Counted from the stretch's first letter, positions 1 to 5,876 are shown. The stretch is DNA of 6,258 bases from Fimbriimonadales bacterium (GCA_026392145.1 JAPLCS010000223.1:1-6258); one strand, 5' to 3'. A program made the numbers and translations. The notes: generated by a model not told the origin, from the letters alone.

Positions 1-453
1 ATTCTTGACCGAGTGCATGTTGACTACTACGGCGCTGAGACTCCCATTAATCAGATTGCCAACGTAAGTATTCCGGAAACACGACAGTTGTTAATTCAGC
101 CGTATGAGAAGAGCATGTACGACGCAATTGAGCGAGCGATTATGAAGAGTGATCTTGGTATCAATCCAGTCAATGATGGAACAGGTATCCGATTGAACTT
201 TCCAGCCATGACCGAAGATCGACGAAAGGAAATGGTTAAGCAAGTCCACGCTCGGACGGAGCAAGCTAAAGTTTCGGTGAGAAATATTCGCCGAGATGGT
301 AACGATGCCCTGAAGGCGATGGAAAAGAAGAAAGAAATTACTGAAGACGAAGTAAAGGGCAATGAAAATAAAATTCAGAAGCTGACCGATCAGTGGATTG
401 CCAAGTGCGATGAACTTGGTAAGAAGAAAGAAGAAGAGTTGATGCAGGTCTAA
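1..453 (+). CDS. frr: Ribosome recycling factor, 3' part (N-terminus outside window)
   Basis: RRF, with EF-G, splits the post-termination ribosome so that subunits, mRNA and tRNA are released; it acts in the cytoplasm. The frame is open to the left edge, and the residues before the first GTG (ILDR at bases 1-12) already match the family, so this is a truncated gene and not one starting at base 13. About 150 residues are visible of a usual ~185, so roughly 35 N-terminal residues are missing. Family landmarks are VDYYGAETP, ANVSIPE, the MTEDRRKEMVK segment, the basic VRNIRRDGND stretch of the three-helix domain, QKLTD near the end, and an ELMQV tail very close to the E. coli ELMQF. The gene ends in TAA, 39 bp before uppS on the same strand, the usual bacterial neighbour. 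No truncation or frameshift is seen inside the visible part. Confidence 0.97.
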   Translation: MLDRVHVDYYGAETPINQIANVSIPETRQLLIQPYEKSMYDAIERAIMKSDLGINPVNDGTGIRLNFPAMTEDRRKEMVKQVHARTEQAKVSVRNIRRDGNDALKAMEKKKEITEDEVKGNENKIQKLTDQWIAKCDELGKKKEEELMQV

Positions 454-492
454 TCCTTTTGGGATTGTTGCCTGATTGGAACCTGCCTGCGA

Positions 493-1233
493 ATGTCGAA
501 AAAAATCGTTGATCTTGCCATCAAGCGTGGCGTTGATTTAGATAGCCTGCCGAAGCATCTTGCCATTATCATGGATGGCAATGGTCGGTGGGCAAAAACC
601 AAAGGATGGCAGCGTCTATTAGGTCACCGAGAAGGATATCGAGCCTTGAGAAGTGCACTGCTCAACGCCGATGACTTAGGAATTAAATATCTTACGGTTT
701 ATGCATTTAGTGCTGAAAACTGGAAGCGGCCCGCAGAGGAAGTGGCTGGCTTGATGAAGCTGATTGAGACAGCAGCCAGGGAAGAACTAAAATCGATGCA
801 TAAGAATAACGTTCGTGTGAACGTTTCTGGTCGAATCGATGAACTGCCGCAGGGTTTGCAAGATGCTTTGAATCACGGGATGGAAGTCACGGCCAATAAC
901 ACAGGAATTGTGTTTACCCTCGCTGTGAACTATGGGGGGCGTGCTGAGATTGTAGATGCGGTCCGAGATATTGTTGCTGCCGGTTTTGAACCAGAAGATA
1001 TTACAGAGGAGATTATTTCGGCTCATTTGTATAATCCGCAGCATCCGGAGCCTGACTTGATGATTCGAACTGCAGGGGAAATGCGATGGTCCAATTTCTT
1101 GCTTTGGCAGGGAGCATATTGTGAACTTTATGTGACAGAGGATCCGTGGCCCGAATTCTCAGGAAATCACATGATTGATGCTGTTTTGTCTTTTCAAACG
1201 CGGACGAGAAAGTTTGGCGCAGTTGTTGAATAA
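493..1233 (+). CDS. uppS: Isoprenyl transferase (undecaprenyl diphosphate synthase)
   Basis: This cis-prenyltransferase adds isopentenyl units to farnesyl diphosphate to make undecaprenyl diphosphate, the lipid carrier for peptidoglycan and other wall polymers; it acts at the inner face of the cytoplasmic membrane. At 246 residues it is full length for the family. HLAIIMDGNGRWA (residues 22-34) contains the catalytic Asp28 (Asp26 in E. coli). TVYAFSAENWKRP follows at about residues 68-80. The C-terminal signature from Arg192 to Glu211 keeps Arg192, Arg198, Ser200 and Glu211, which bind the pyrophosphate and Mg-linked substrate; WPEF follows. Small deviations are RTAGE for the usual RTSGE and Met-Arg-Trp for Gln-Arg-Leu just after. 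The start gives the usual short N-terminal extension before the HLA motif. No strong Shine-Dalgarno is seen (only GGA 12 nt upstream), so translation may depend on coupling from frr. Confidence 0.97.
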   Translation: MSKKIVDLAIKRGVDLDSLPKHLAIIMDGNGRWAKTKGWQRLLGHREGYRALRSALLNADDLGIKYLTVYAFSAENWKRPAEEVAGLMKLIETAAREELKSMHKNNVRVNVSGRIDELPQGLQDALNHGMEVTANNTGIVFTLAVNYGGRAEIVDAVRDIVAAGFEPEDITEEIISAHLYNPQHPEPDLMIRTAGEMRWSNFLLWQGAYCELYVTEDPWPEFSGNHMIDAVLSFQTRTRKFGAVVE

Positions 1234-1242
1234 TTTAGTTTG

Positions 1243-1258
1243 GTGAACTCGAGGTCAC
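1243..1258. repeat. Imperfect 16-bp palindrome before the cysteine desulfurase gene
   Basis: GTGAACTCGAGGTCAC is self-complementary in seven of eight pairs around a central CTCGAG. It starts 9 bp after the uppS stop and ends 21 bp before the next start codon. A TATAAA (1259-1264) follows directly, so the palindrome would sit just upstream of a possible -10 box, a common operator position. No convincing -35 is present, and a palindrome of this quality is expected about twice by chance in a window of this size. An operator is therefore only a possibility. Confidence 0.25.
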
Positions 1259-1271
1259 TATAAAGCTGGGT

Positions 1272-1276
1272 GAGGT
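1272..1276 (+). promoter_or_regulatory. Ribosome binding site of the cysteine desulfurase gene
   Basis: GAGGT sits 3 nt before the ATG at 1280. It is purine-rich and complementary to the 16S 3' end, though closer to the start than the optimal 5-9 nt. It supports the ATG at 1280, as does the start of homology only a few residues downstream (YFDHAATTP). Confidence 0.45.
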
Positions 1277-1279
1277 GTA

Positions 1280-2329
1280 ATGCACGAGAAATACTTTGAC
1301 CATGCAGCTACTACTCCCGTTGATGAGCGTGTGCTGGCGGAGATGTTGCCCTATTTTAATGAGCATCCTGGTAATGCTTCATCAATTCATCATTTGGGTA
1401 AACGTGCTGAAGCGGCGGTGGATTTAGCCCGACAGCGAGTTGCTAACCTTTTAGGTGCCGAGGATCCGTATCAAATCACATTTACTAGTGGCGCGACGGA
1501 GTCGAATAATTGGGTGCTGTCCCGATTTCCTATTGATAGAATTGACGCTTCACCCTTTGAACACAGCAGTGTCAGGAACTTTCTAAGTTATCACCAGTGC
1601 TATAGGGGAGAGTCGGGGCTTGAATTGTATGCTCAGGTTCTCATTGACAATGAAACGGGAGCGGTTTTTTGTCCTGCTGAAGAAAAGAAGTCGAGGGGTG
1701 CACTTGAGGTGTTAGTTGATGCAACTCAGGGACTCGGGAAGATTGCATTTGATCTTGAGGGACTAGATTTTGTTAGCGGAAGTGCACATAAGATATATGG
1801 ACCGAAGGGTGTTGGGTTTTTGTACGAGGCAAACCCACATTTAACTCCGATGGTGGTAGGAGGATGGCAAGAATTTGGGAGAAGAAGCGGTACTTTGAAT
1901 GTGCCAGGAATCGTAGGTTTGGGAATGGCGGCTGAACTTGCTAGAGAAGAAAGGGAAGTTAACTTTGCTCAAGCAACCGAACTAAGGAACATTATTCGGG
2001 AGGAACTGGATGGGATTGATAACCTTAAGTTTAATGAGTCGGCAAACCAGTCTCCATTTATTTTGAGTGTCAGTGTTTTAGGTGTCGAAGGAGAGACCAT
2101 TGTTCTTGATATGGATCAGAAGGGATTCTGTTTGAGTGCAGGATCGGCTTGTAGTAGCAAATCAACCGCTCTTTCTCCACTTTTATTGTCTTTTGGTGTC
2201 GAACCCGAATGGATACGGGGAACATTTCGTATAAGTATAGGGAAAGACAACTCTCGGGAAAGCAGTCGGGAGCTTGGAGAAAACCTGAGAATCACGATTC
2301 TTAACCTAAGAAATTCAAAAAAGTCTTAA
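1280..2329 (+). CDS. Cysteine desulfurase, IscS/NifS family (compact form)
   Basis: This PLP enzyme converts L-cysteine to alanine and holds the sulfur as a persulfide for Fe-S clusters, tRNA thiolation or other sulfur acceptors. Visible signatures in order: YFDHAATTPVD (5-15) at the N-terminus; TSGATESNN (69-77); EHSSV with His95 stacking on PLP; VDATQGLGK with Asp147 and Gln150; SAHKIYGPKG with His170 and the PLP-binding Lys171; RRSGTLNVPG (201-210); and SAGSACSSKS, whose Cys291 is the persulfide-forming residue. All catalytic positions are present. At 349 residues it is shorter than typical NifS/IscS (about 380-405). Compared from memory with IscS, about 20 residues are missing between EHSSV and the NETG motif, and the C-terminal tail is short. 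It follows uppS by 46 bp on the same strand, with no iscU, sufU or mnmA partner visible, so the acceptor is unknown. I leave the symbol blank because iscS, nifS or a tRNA-thiolation role cannot be separated here. Confidence 0.93.
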   Translation: MHEKYFDHAATTPVDERVLAEMLPYFNEHPGNASSIHHLGKRAEAAVDLARQRVANLLGAEDPYQITFTSGATESNNWVLSRFPIDRIDASPFEHSSVRNFLSYHQCYRGESGLELYAQVLIDNETGAVFCPAEEKKSRGALEVLVDATQGLGKIAFDLEGLDFVSGSAHKIYGPKGVGFLYEANPHLTPMVVGGWQEFGRRSGTLNVPGIVGLGMAAELAREEREVNFAQATELRNIIREELDGIDNLKFNESANQSPFILSVSVLGVEGETIVLDMDQKGFCLSAGSACSSKSTALSPLLLSFGVEPEWIRGTFRISIGKDNSRESSRELGENLRITILNLRNSKKS

Positions 2330-2336
2330 ATTGAGA

Positions 2337-2364
2337 AACCTTTAGAAGGTTGGATTGCGTCCAA
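2337..2364 (+). terminator. Tandem small hairpins after the cysteine desulfurase gene, possible weak terminator
   Basis: Eight bases after the stop codon there is AACCTT-TAG-AAGGTT (2337-2351), a perfect 6-bp stem. A second stem, TTGGA-TTGCG-TCCAA (2350-2364), shares two bases with the first, so only one can form fully. The following TTCTATTGT is only moderately T-rich. This could end the frr-uppS-desulfurase transcript, but it is not a canonical intrinsic terminator. Confidence 0.35.
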
Positions 2365-2377
2365 TTCTATTGTCTGT

Positions 2378-2414
2378 CAGATTCACGACTTTGGTTTTTC
2401 AAAATATGAATCTG
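2378..2414. repeat. 8-bp inverted repeat upstream of the sigma-gene promoter
   Basis: CAGATTCA (2378-2385) and TGAATCTG (2407-2414) are perfect inverted copies separated by 21 nt. Inside the spacer, TTTG (2390-2393) and CAAA (2400-2403) can extend the fold. It ends 13 bp before the -35 box. It could be an upstream operator, or part of the 3' end of the preceding transcript. With this arm length and loop size, a chance occurrence in 6 kb is quite possible. Confidence 0.3.
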
Positions 2415-2427
2415 GTTTGATATTCGC

Positions 2428-2456
2428 TTGACAGAGATTCTCAAAGGTGGTCTAAT
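2428..2456 (+). promoter_or_regulatory. Sigma70-type promoter of the sigma-factor gene
   Basis: TTGACA (2428-2433) is a perfect -35. An exactly 17-bp spacer separates it from TCTAAT (2451-2456), which differs from TATAAT at one base, the -11 position. A match this good at optimal spacing is unlikely by chance in 6 kb. Transcription would begin at about 2463, giving a leader of about 80 nt. It is the only strong promoter I see in the window. The gene it drives encodes a sigma70-family protein, so autoregulation is possible. Confidence 0.75.
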
Positions 2457-2486
2457 GACCTTCGTTGGTGTTTTTTGGGCGTTAAT

Positions 2487-2504
2487 TCACGTTTTTCTAC
2501 GTGA
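2487..2504 (+). promoter_or_regulatory. Hairpin in the sigma-gene 5' leader
   Basis: TCACGT-TTTTCT-ACGTGA forms a perfect 6-bp stem with a 6-nt loop, extendable by AAT/ATT across a bulged T. It lies within the predicted leader (about 2463-2544), ending 23 nt before the AGGAG. It is too far from the ribosome binding site to hide it directly. A role in mRNA stability or attenuation is only conjecture. Confidence 0.35.
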
Positions 2505-2527
2505 TTGGCTTACTGGATAGAGCAGTT

Positions 2528-2532
2528 AGGAG
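2528..2532 (+). promoter_or_regulatory. Ribosome binding site of the sigma-factor gene
   Basis: AGGAG ends 12 nt before the ATG at 2545. The spacing is longer than usual, but it is the only good Shine-Dalgarno in the leader. It supports this start rather than a later methionine such as Met29. Confidence 0.55.
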
Positions 2533-2544
2533 TATTTATTAGAG

Positions 2545-3708
2545 ATGGCGATTGAGAACGGATTACCAACGCAACCCAAAAGAGGTCGGGCAATTACGGT
2601 GCGAACACCAGGGCGACACTCAGGATTTATGGATCCTGGTGCGACCGCATTGGAAGATCCAACTGCTGAGGGCGTCGATGATTTACTAGATGGTGACGCC
2701 AGTGATGAAGAGTTAGAAGAGTTAGAAGCAGAGGCCCAGCAGGACGATTCTGAAGAACTTGAAATGTGGATGCGACAAACCCGTCGCGCCCAGTTGCTTA
2801 CGCCTGAACAGGAGGTTCACCTCGCTGTGTTGGTTATGGCAAAAGAGTACGCTGAGAAGGACAAACACAAGGAACTTTTGAAACTCCTTCAGCGAAGAGA
2901 CATTACTCACCCCGTTGGCAAGCCCACTGAACTAAATCAATTTATTATTGCGCGAGTTATTGCAGAAGGTGTTGAAGCGAAGCGACACTTAATTGAGTCG
3001 AACCTGAGGCTGGTTGTATCGATTGCGAAGAAGTATAACGCTCGAGGGATTCCTTTGGCAGACCTTATTCAGGAAGGAAATCTTGGTTTGATTCGAGCAG
3101 TTGAAAAGTTTGATTGGTCTAAGGGTTTCCGTTTCTCCACTTATGCGACTTGGTGGATTCGGCGAGCTATTGCACGTGCGATTATCAATCAAGGGCGAAC
3201 TATTCGTATTCCAGTTTATGTTGCCGAACTTATCAATAAGGTTGTGAAGACTGCATCGCGACTTCAACAAGAACTTCAGAGAGAAGCCACCGAGGAAGAA
3301 ATTAGCCGGGAAGTTGGTTTATCTGTAGATCGAGTTCGAGAGATGATGAGGGTTGCGGTTGAACCTATCTCGCTTGAAACTCCTGTTGGGGAAAAGGATA
3401 ACTCTTCGATTGGTGACTTTGTACAAAGTCAAAATATGCCTACACCGGGCGATGTCACTTGGAGTCTTATTCGAAGGGAAGAGATTGACGGTATCTTGGG
3501 TCGACTGACTAGTCGAGAGAGGGACGTTGTTCGATTGCGATTTGGTCTAGACGATGGTAGAGCGCGAACACTTGAAGAAGTGGGAAGCGAACTCAACGTT
3601 ACACGAGAGCGAGTGCGACAAATTGAGCTTAGAGCCATGAAGAAACTTCGACACATTGGTCAAGAACTTTCTTCCCAGGGTTTTTCAATCACTCCCAATC
3701 CAAATTAA
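2545..3708 (+). CDS. RNA polymerase sigma factor, RpoD/SigA family (group 1 or 2)
   Basis: Sigma70-family subunit that binds core RNA polymerase and recognises -35/-10 promoters. Layout of the 387 residues: a basic, Pro/Gly-containing N-terminus (1-35); a strongly acidic stretch (about 37-75); region 1.2 (about 70-100, with [11 protein letters not shown]); a 40-residue linker; and region 2 (about 145-215), with [12 protein letters not shown] for core binding and [12 protein letters not shown] for melting and -10 recognition. Region 3 (about 220-300, RTIRIPV onward) and region 4 (about 310-372) follow; the -35-reading helix [10 protein letters not shown] is intact. Region 1.1 is not recognisable, and the usual group 1 end (HPSRS...L) is replaced by an unrelated tail. 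In region 2.4, Arg207 and Ala210 stand where E. coli has Gln437 and Thr440. It may be the primary sigma factor or a group 2 paralogue; other sigma genes of the genome would decide. It has its own promoter and overlaps the convergent gene by 20 bp. Confidence 0.95.
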   Translation: MAIENGLPTQPKRGRAITVRTPGRHSGFMDPGATALEDPTAEGVDDLLDGDASDEELEELEAEAQQDDSEELEMWMRQTRRAQLLTPEQEVHLAVLVMAKEYAEKDKHKELLKLLQRRDITHPVGKPTELNQFIIARVIAEGVEAKRHLIESNLRLVVSIAKKYNARGIPLADLIQEGNLGLIRAVEKFDWSKGFRFSTYATWWIRRAIARAIINQGRTIRIPVYVAELINKVVKTASRLQQELQREATEEEISREVGLSVDRVREMMRVAVEPISLETPVGEKDNSSIGDFVQSQNMPTPGDVTWSLIRREEIDGILGRLTSRERDVVRLRFGLDDGRARTLEEVGSELNVTRERVRQIELRAMKKLRHIGQELSSQGFSITPNPN

Positions 3709-4327
3709 GCATCTCTTCTGAGAATGCTGTTTCAAAATGCCTTGGTTCAAACGCAATCCAAGGCATTTTTTGTGCGTCTTTGATGACTGTTTCTGGATCT
3801 ACTAGCGGTGTAGACACTGGAATTGAGGCTTGAATCAGAGCAGCTTTATTGGTAACCCGCATAGCTACGCCACAAATTTTGTTCCCTGTTTTGAGGGAAA
3901 GTACATCGTTTCTTGACTTTTGTGAGAAGCAAAATGGGGAGGAACGGATGTCGTCTTCTCCGGCATCTTCACCAAGAGTAGCGCTAATTTTGATGGCATT
4001 AAAAGCATTCACGATGGGTGTAACCATGATTCTGTAAATGGTTTTTACTTCTCGTGTAGTGCAGTTGATTTGTTCTAGTGGTACTGCGAGACCGATTGTA
4101 AGATCGTGGCCATGGAGCACTGCTGCTCCTCCCGTTGGACGTACGGTGTAGTTAATTTCTTGAAGGAGAGTTTCTTCTGGAGTTTGGAATCTTCCAAGGG
4201 TCACCCATACGGAGTTCCAATAATAAATTCGACCGCCGGCATAGCCTTGTTCGGCGTCTTCGAGAAGAGCAATATCCCTTCTCATATTCTCATCGCCGTC
4301 ATGTGACCCATCGACTACAAAAATCAT
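3689..4327 (-). CDS. Lipoate/octanoate protein ligase-transferase family protein (LplA/LipM-like)
   Basis: Member of the biotin/lipoate A/B ligase fold, which attaches octanoate or lipoate to the lysine of lipoyl domains (2-oxoacid dehydrogenases, GcvH). It is recognised by [10 protein letters not shown] (13-22), WVTLGRFQ (41-48), the ligand-binding [11 protein letters not shown] (63-73), SRND (138-141), [10 protein letters not shown] (148-157) with the acyl-transfer Lys150, and a following IQASIPV. Cys133, in PFCF, aligns by eye with the acyl-enzyme cysteine of LipM octanoyltransferases, so a LipM-like transferase is as likely as an ATP-dependent ligase. At 212 residues it is shorter than B. 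subtilis LipM (about 278) or E. coli LplA (about 337), with little after the core domain. The start is 15 bp past the trpA stop, without an evident Shine-Dalgarno, suggesting co-translation. Its last codons overlap the sigma gene, and codons about 187-199 contain the opposing gene's terminator. The exact reaction is uncertain. Confidence 0.86.
   Translation of the reverse strand: MIFVVDGSHDGDENMRRDIALLEDAEQGYAGGRIYYWNSVWVTLGRFQTPEETLLQEINYTVRPTGGAAVLHGHDLTIGLAVPLEQINCTTREVKTIYRIMVTPIVNAFNAIKISATLGEDAGEDDIRSSPFCFSQKSRNDVLSLKTGNKICGVAMRVTNKAALIQASIPVSTPLVDPETVIKDAQKMPWIAFEPRHFETAFSEEMLNLDWE
3734..3771 (+). terminator. Intrinsic terminator of the sigma gene, inside the opposing coding sequence
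   Basis: AAAATGCCTTGG (3734-3745) and CCAAGGCATTTT (3758-3769) are a perfect 12-bp inverted repeat with a 12-nt loop. T3770 and T3771 follow, so the plus-strand transcript ends in a run of six U. It begins 26 nt after the sigma stop codon. An inverted repeat this long and close is not expected by chance in 6 kb. The whole element lies within codons about 187-199 of the minus-strand lipoate-family gene. Read from the minus strand the stem is identical but followed by only four T and then GAA, so termination should be stronger for the plus strand. Confidence 0.8.
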
Positions 4328-4342
4328 GATGTTTGGAGTGAA

Positions 4343-5137
4343 TTATTGTGTAAAAGTGGCTTGTTTAAGTGAGCGCACGAATGATGAGATTACTTCCTCA
4401 CCCTCTGGGGTTCCCCAGTGTTCATGGAGAAGTTTTACTAGCGCTGAGCCTACCACTGCACCGTCGGCAGATTGGCACACCATACGTACGTGGTCAGGAG
4501 TTGAAATTCCAAATCCTACACAGACTGGCTTGTCTGTTAGTGATTTGCATCGGTTGACCAGGGAATCAACTTCCATAGGTACGGAGTTTTCAGCACCTGT
4601 AACGCCGGTTCTGGAAACCACATAAATGAATCCAGTTGACCTGTGTGCGACTTCTTCGATTCGTTGAGAATTGGAGGTTGGTGCAACAAGATAGATGGTT
4701 TCAAGTCCTGCTTTTGATGAAGCGTTATCCCAGTCGTCGCCTTCGTCGGCGACGAGATCTGAAATGATGGTTCCGGTTACTCCAACTTGATGGGACCGTT
4801 GAGCGAACGTGTCCAGTCCTATTCGTAACACGGGATTGTAGTATCCCATCGTTACGAGCGGCATGTTGGTGCTGGAGTTGCTAATCGCTTGGAAAATCTT
4901 TTCGGGAGTTGTTCCGTTGTCAAGTGATCTTTGGCTGGAAGCTTGAATGGTGACTCCTTCGCCAAACGGATCACTAAAGGGGATTCCAATTTCAACGATA
5001 TCGGCACCTGCTTTCTCAAGCAGGGAAAGTATTTTGGGTAGGTCTGTAAGCGGCTGATCCCCTGCAGTGAAAAAGCAGATAAGGGCTTTTTCACCACGGG
5101 ATTTCAGCTCGCTGAATTTGGTTTGTAAGGTATTCAC
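4343..5137 (-). CDS. trpA: Tryptophan synthase alpha subunit
   Basis: TrpA cleaves indole-3-glycerol phosphate to glyceraldehyde-3-phosphate and indole, which is channelled to TrpB. The protein has 264 residues, the normal length for this TIM-barrel subunit. Motifs: FFTAGDQPL (22-30); VEIGIPFSDP (48-57) with the catalytic Glu49; GYYNPVL; VSRTGVTGAEN, the phosphate/active-site loop 6; VGFGIS; and VVGSALVKLL with the C-terminal phosphate-binding glycine. Residue 60, normally the second catalytic acid (Asp60 of ADGP), is Glu here, in the sequence GEGV; the rest of the signature and TIQ are intact. The start is GTG, placed directly after the TAA of the upstream gene with no spacer, so translation is probably coupled. 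An AAGGA lies about 14 nt upstream, inside that gene. No other trp gene is visible, so this is a dispersed trpA in a dnaE-led cluster. It is probably functional, with altered active-site chemistry. Confidence 0.96.
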   Translation of the reverse strand: MNTLQTKFSELKSRGEKALICFFTAGDQPLTDLPKILSLLEKAGADIVEIGIPFSDPFGEGVTIQASSQRSLDNGTTPEKIFQAISNSSTNMPLVTMGYYNPVLRIGLDTFAQRSHQVGVTGTIISDLVADEGDDWDNASSKAGLETIYLVAPTSNSQRIEEVAHRSTGFIYVVSRTGVTGAENSVPMEVDSLVNRCKSLTDKPVCVGFGISTPDHVRMVCQSADGAVVGSALVKLLHEHWGTPEGEEVISSFVRSLKQATFTQ

Positions 5138-5875
5138 TTACTTTGCTTTCTTTCCTTGAGCTGGATTCGCATTGGGGTTGAATGGTTTACCCATCAGTGC
5201 TTTGAGTTTGTCCAGATACTCTTGCTTTACGTATTTCTTAAGGCTTGCGTCATTCTCTGCCAGAACCTTTTTGAGTTGTGGCTCCCGCTTTTTCATTTCA
5301 GCAGCAGTATCGGCTTGAATTTTCTTTTGGAGGGCTTCACCTTCTTTTTGAGTTTTTGGTTGCGGCGTTTTGGAGTATTTTTGCTCCATTATTTTGCTGA
5401 CTTCGCTCTTTATCTTTGCTACTTTGATGTCGCCTTCATTGATGGCTTTCATGAATTGGCCGTAAGTTGGATCGGTGAGGCCACATTTTGCAGCTACGGT
5501 TCGGTCCATAAGCGCGCGTGGACCAGCGGCTTGAATGGTGATTTCTCGGAGGCGTTTTAGTTGGACTGGAGTGAGCGTTTCAAGGCAGTTTTTTCTAAAG
5601 GTTACAAAGGTGCTCATGCCGAATTTTTGAAACTCTGCGTCAACTGGCTTTTTTGCTTTTTGGTATTCGGCGGCTTTGTCGTTGTTCGCCTTATTCAAAG
5701 CATCAGCAAATTTGTTGAGTTTGGTTCTCTGAGCCTCGGTAATTCCAACTTCTTTTTGGACTGCCTTGTCGATGAGGATTTGGACGTTTGCGACGTCAAA
5801 ATCAAACTTATCAGCCGCGAGAGCAAGTGTTGATGCGGCAATGAAAACGAGGCTCGCCATCCATTTCATGTTCAT
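5138..5875 (-). CDS. Secreted Lys/Ala-rich protein of unknown function, LTxxQ-like
   Basis: I do not recognise a named family. The 245-residue product starts with a classical signal peptide: Met-Asn-Met-Lys-Trp, a hydrophobic core (residues 7-17) and an ALA-type cleavage site, probably after Ala20 or Ala21. The mature part is rich in Lys, Ala and Gln, mostly predicted helix, and ends in a Pro/Asn-rich, basic tail (about 231-245). LTPVQLKRLREI (101-112), followed by AAGPRAL, resembles the LTxxQ motif of Spy/CpxP-like periplasmic proteins and similar segments in other bacterial secreted proteins. Residues 39-49 (V..EVGITEAQ) and 127-137 (V..KCGLTDPT) look like two copies of one helical module. 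Two cysteines, 97 and 131, could form a disulfide. It lies 27 bp after dnaE and directly abuts trpA. A second ATG two codons in (5869) is an alternative start. Periplasmic chaperone-like or surface roles are possible but unproven. Confidence 0.82.
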   Translation of the reverse strand: MNMKWMASLVFIAASTLALAADKFDFDVANVQILIDKAVQKEVGITEAQRTKLNKFADALNKANNDKAAEYQKAKKPVDAEFQKFGMSTFVTFRKNCLETLTPVQLKRLREITIQAAGPRALMDRTVAAKCGLTDPTYGQFMKAINEGDIKVAKIKSEVSKIMEQKYSKTPQPKTQKEGEALQKKIQADTAAEMKKREPQLKKVLAENDASLKKYVKQEYLDKLKALMGKPFNPNANPAQGKKAK

Positions 5876-5876
5876 A

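Noticed and set aside
13..15. GTG at base 13 as the start of frr.
   Set aside because: The frame is open to the window edge and the codons before it encode residues matching RRF, so the gene is simply cut by the edge.
2350..2360. An 11-base string (TTGGATTGCGT) shared with the minus strand at 3751-3761, considered as a repeated regulatory or mobile element.
   Set aside because: A few 11-base inverted matches are expected by chance in 6 kb, and there is no similarity outside the string.
2455..2520. A 21-codon open frame (starts MTFVGVFW) ahead of the sigma gene, considered as a leader peptide.
   Set aside because: Its ATG overlaps the -10 box of the strong promoter, so the main transcript would start after it. 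It also has no Shine-Dalgarno.
4326..4625. Plus-strand open frame opposite trpA.
   Set aside because: trpA on the other strand carries unambiguous family motifs throughout. The plus-strand translation resembles no known protein.
5156..5833. Two plus-strand open frames opposite the secreted-protein gene, rich in Phe, Leu and Cys and superficially membrane-like.
   Set aside because: They mirror the Lys/Glu/Ala-rich codons of the real minus-strand gene, which has a signal peptide and operon context. Neither frame shows a motif or ribosome binding site.
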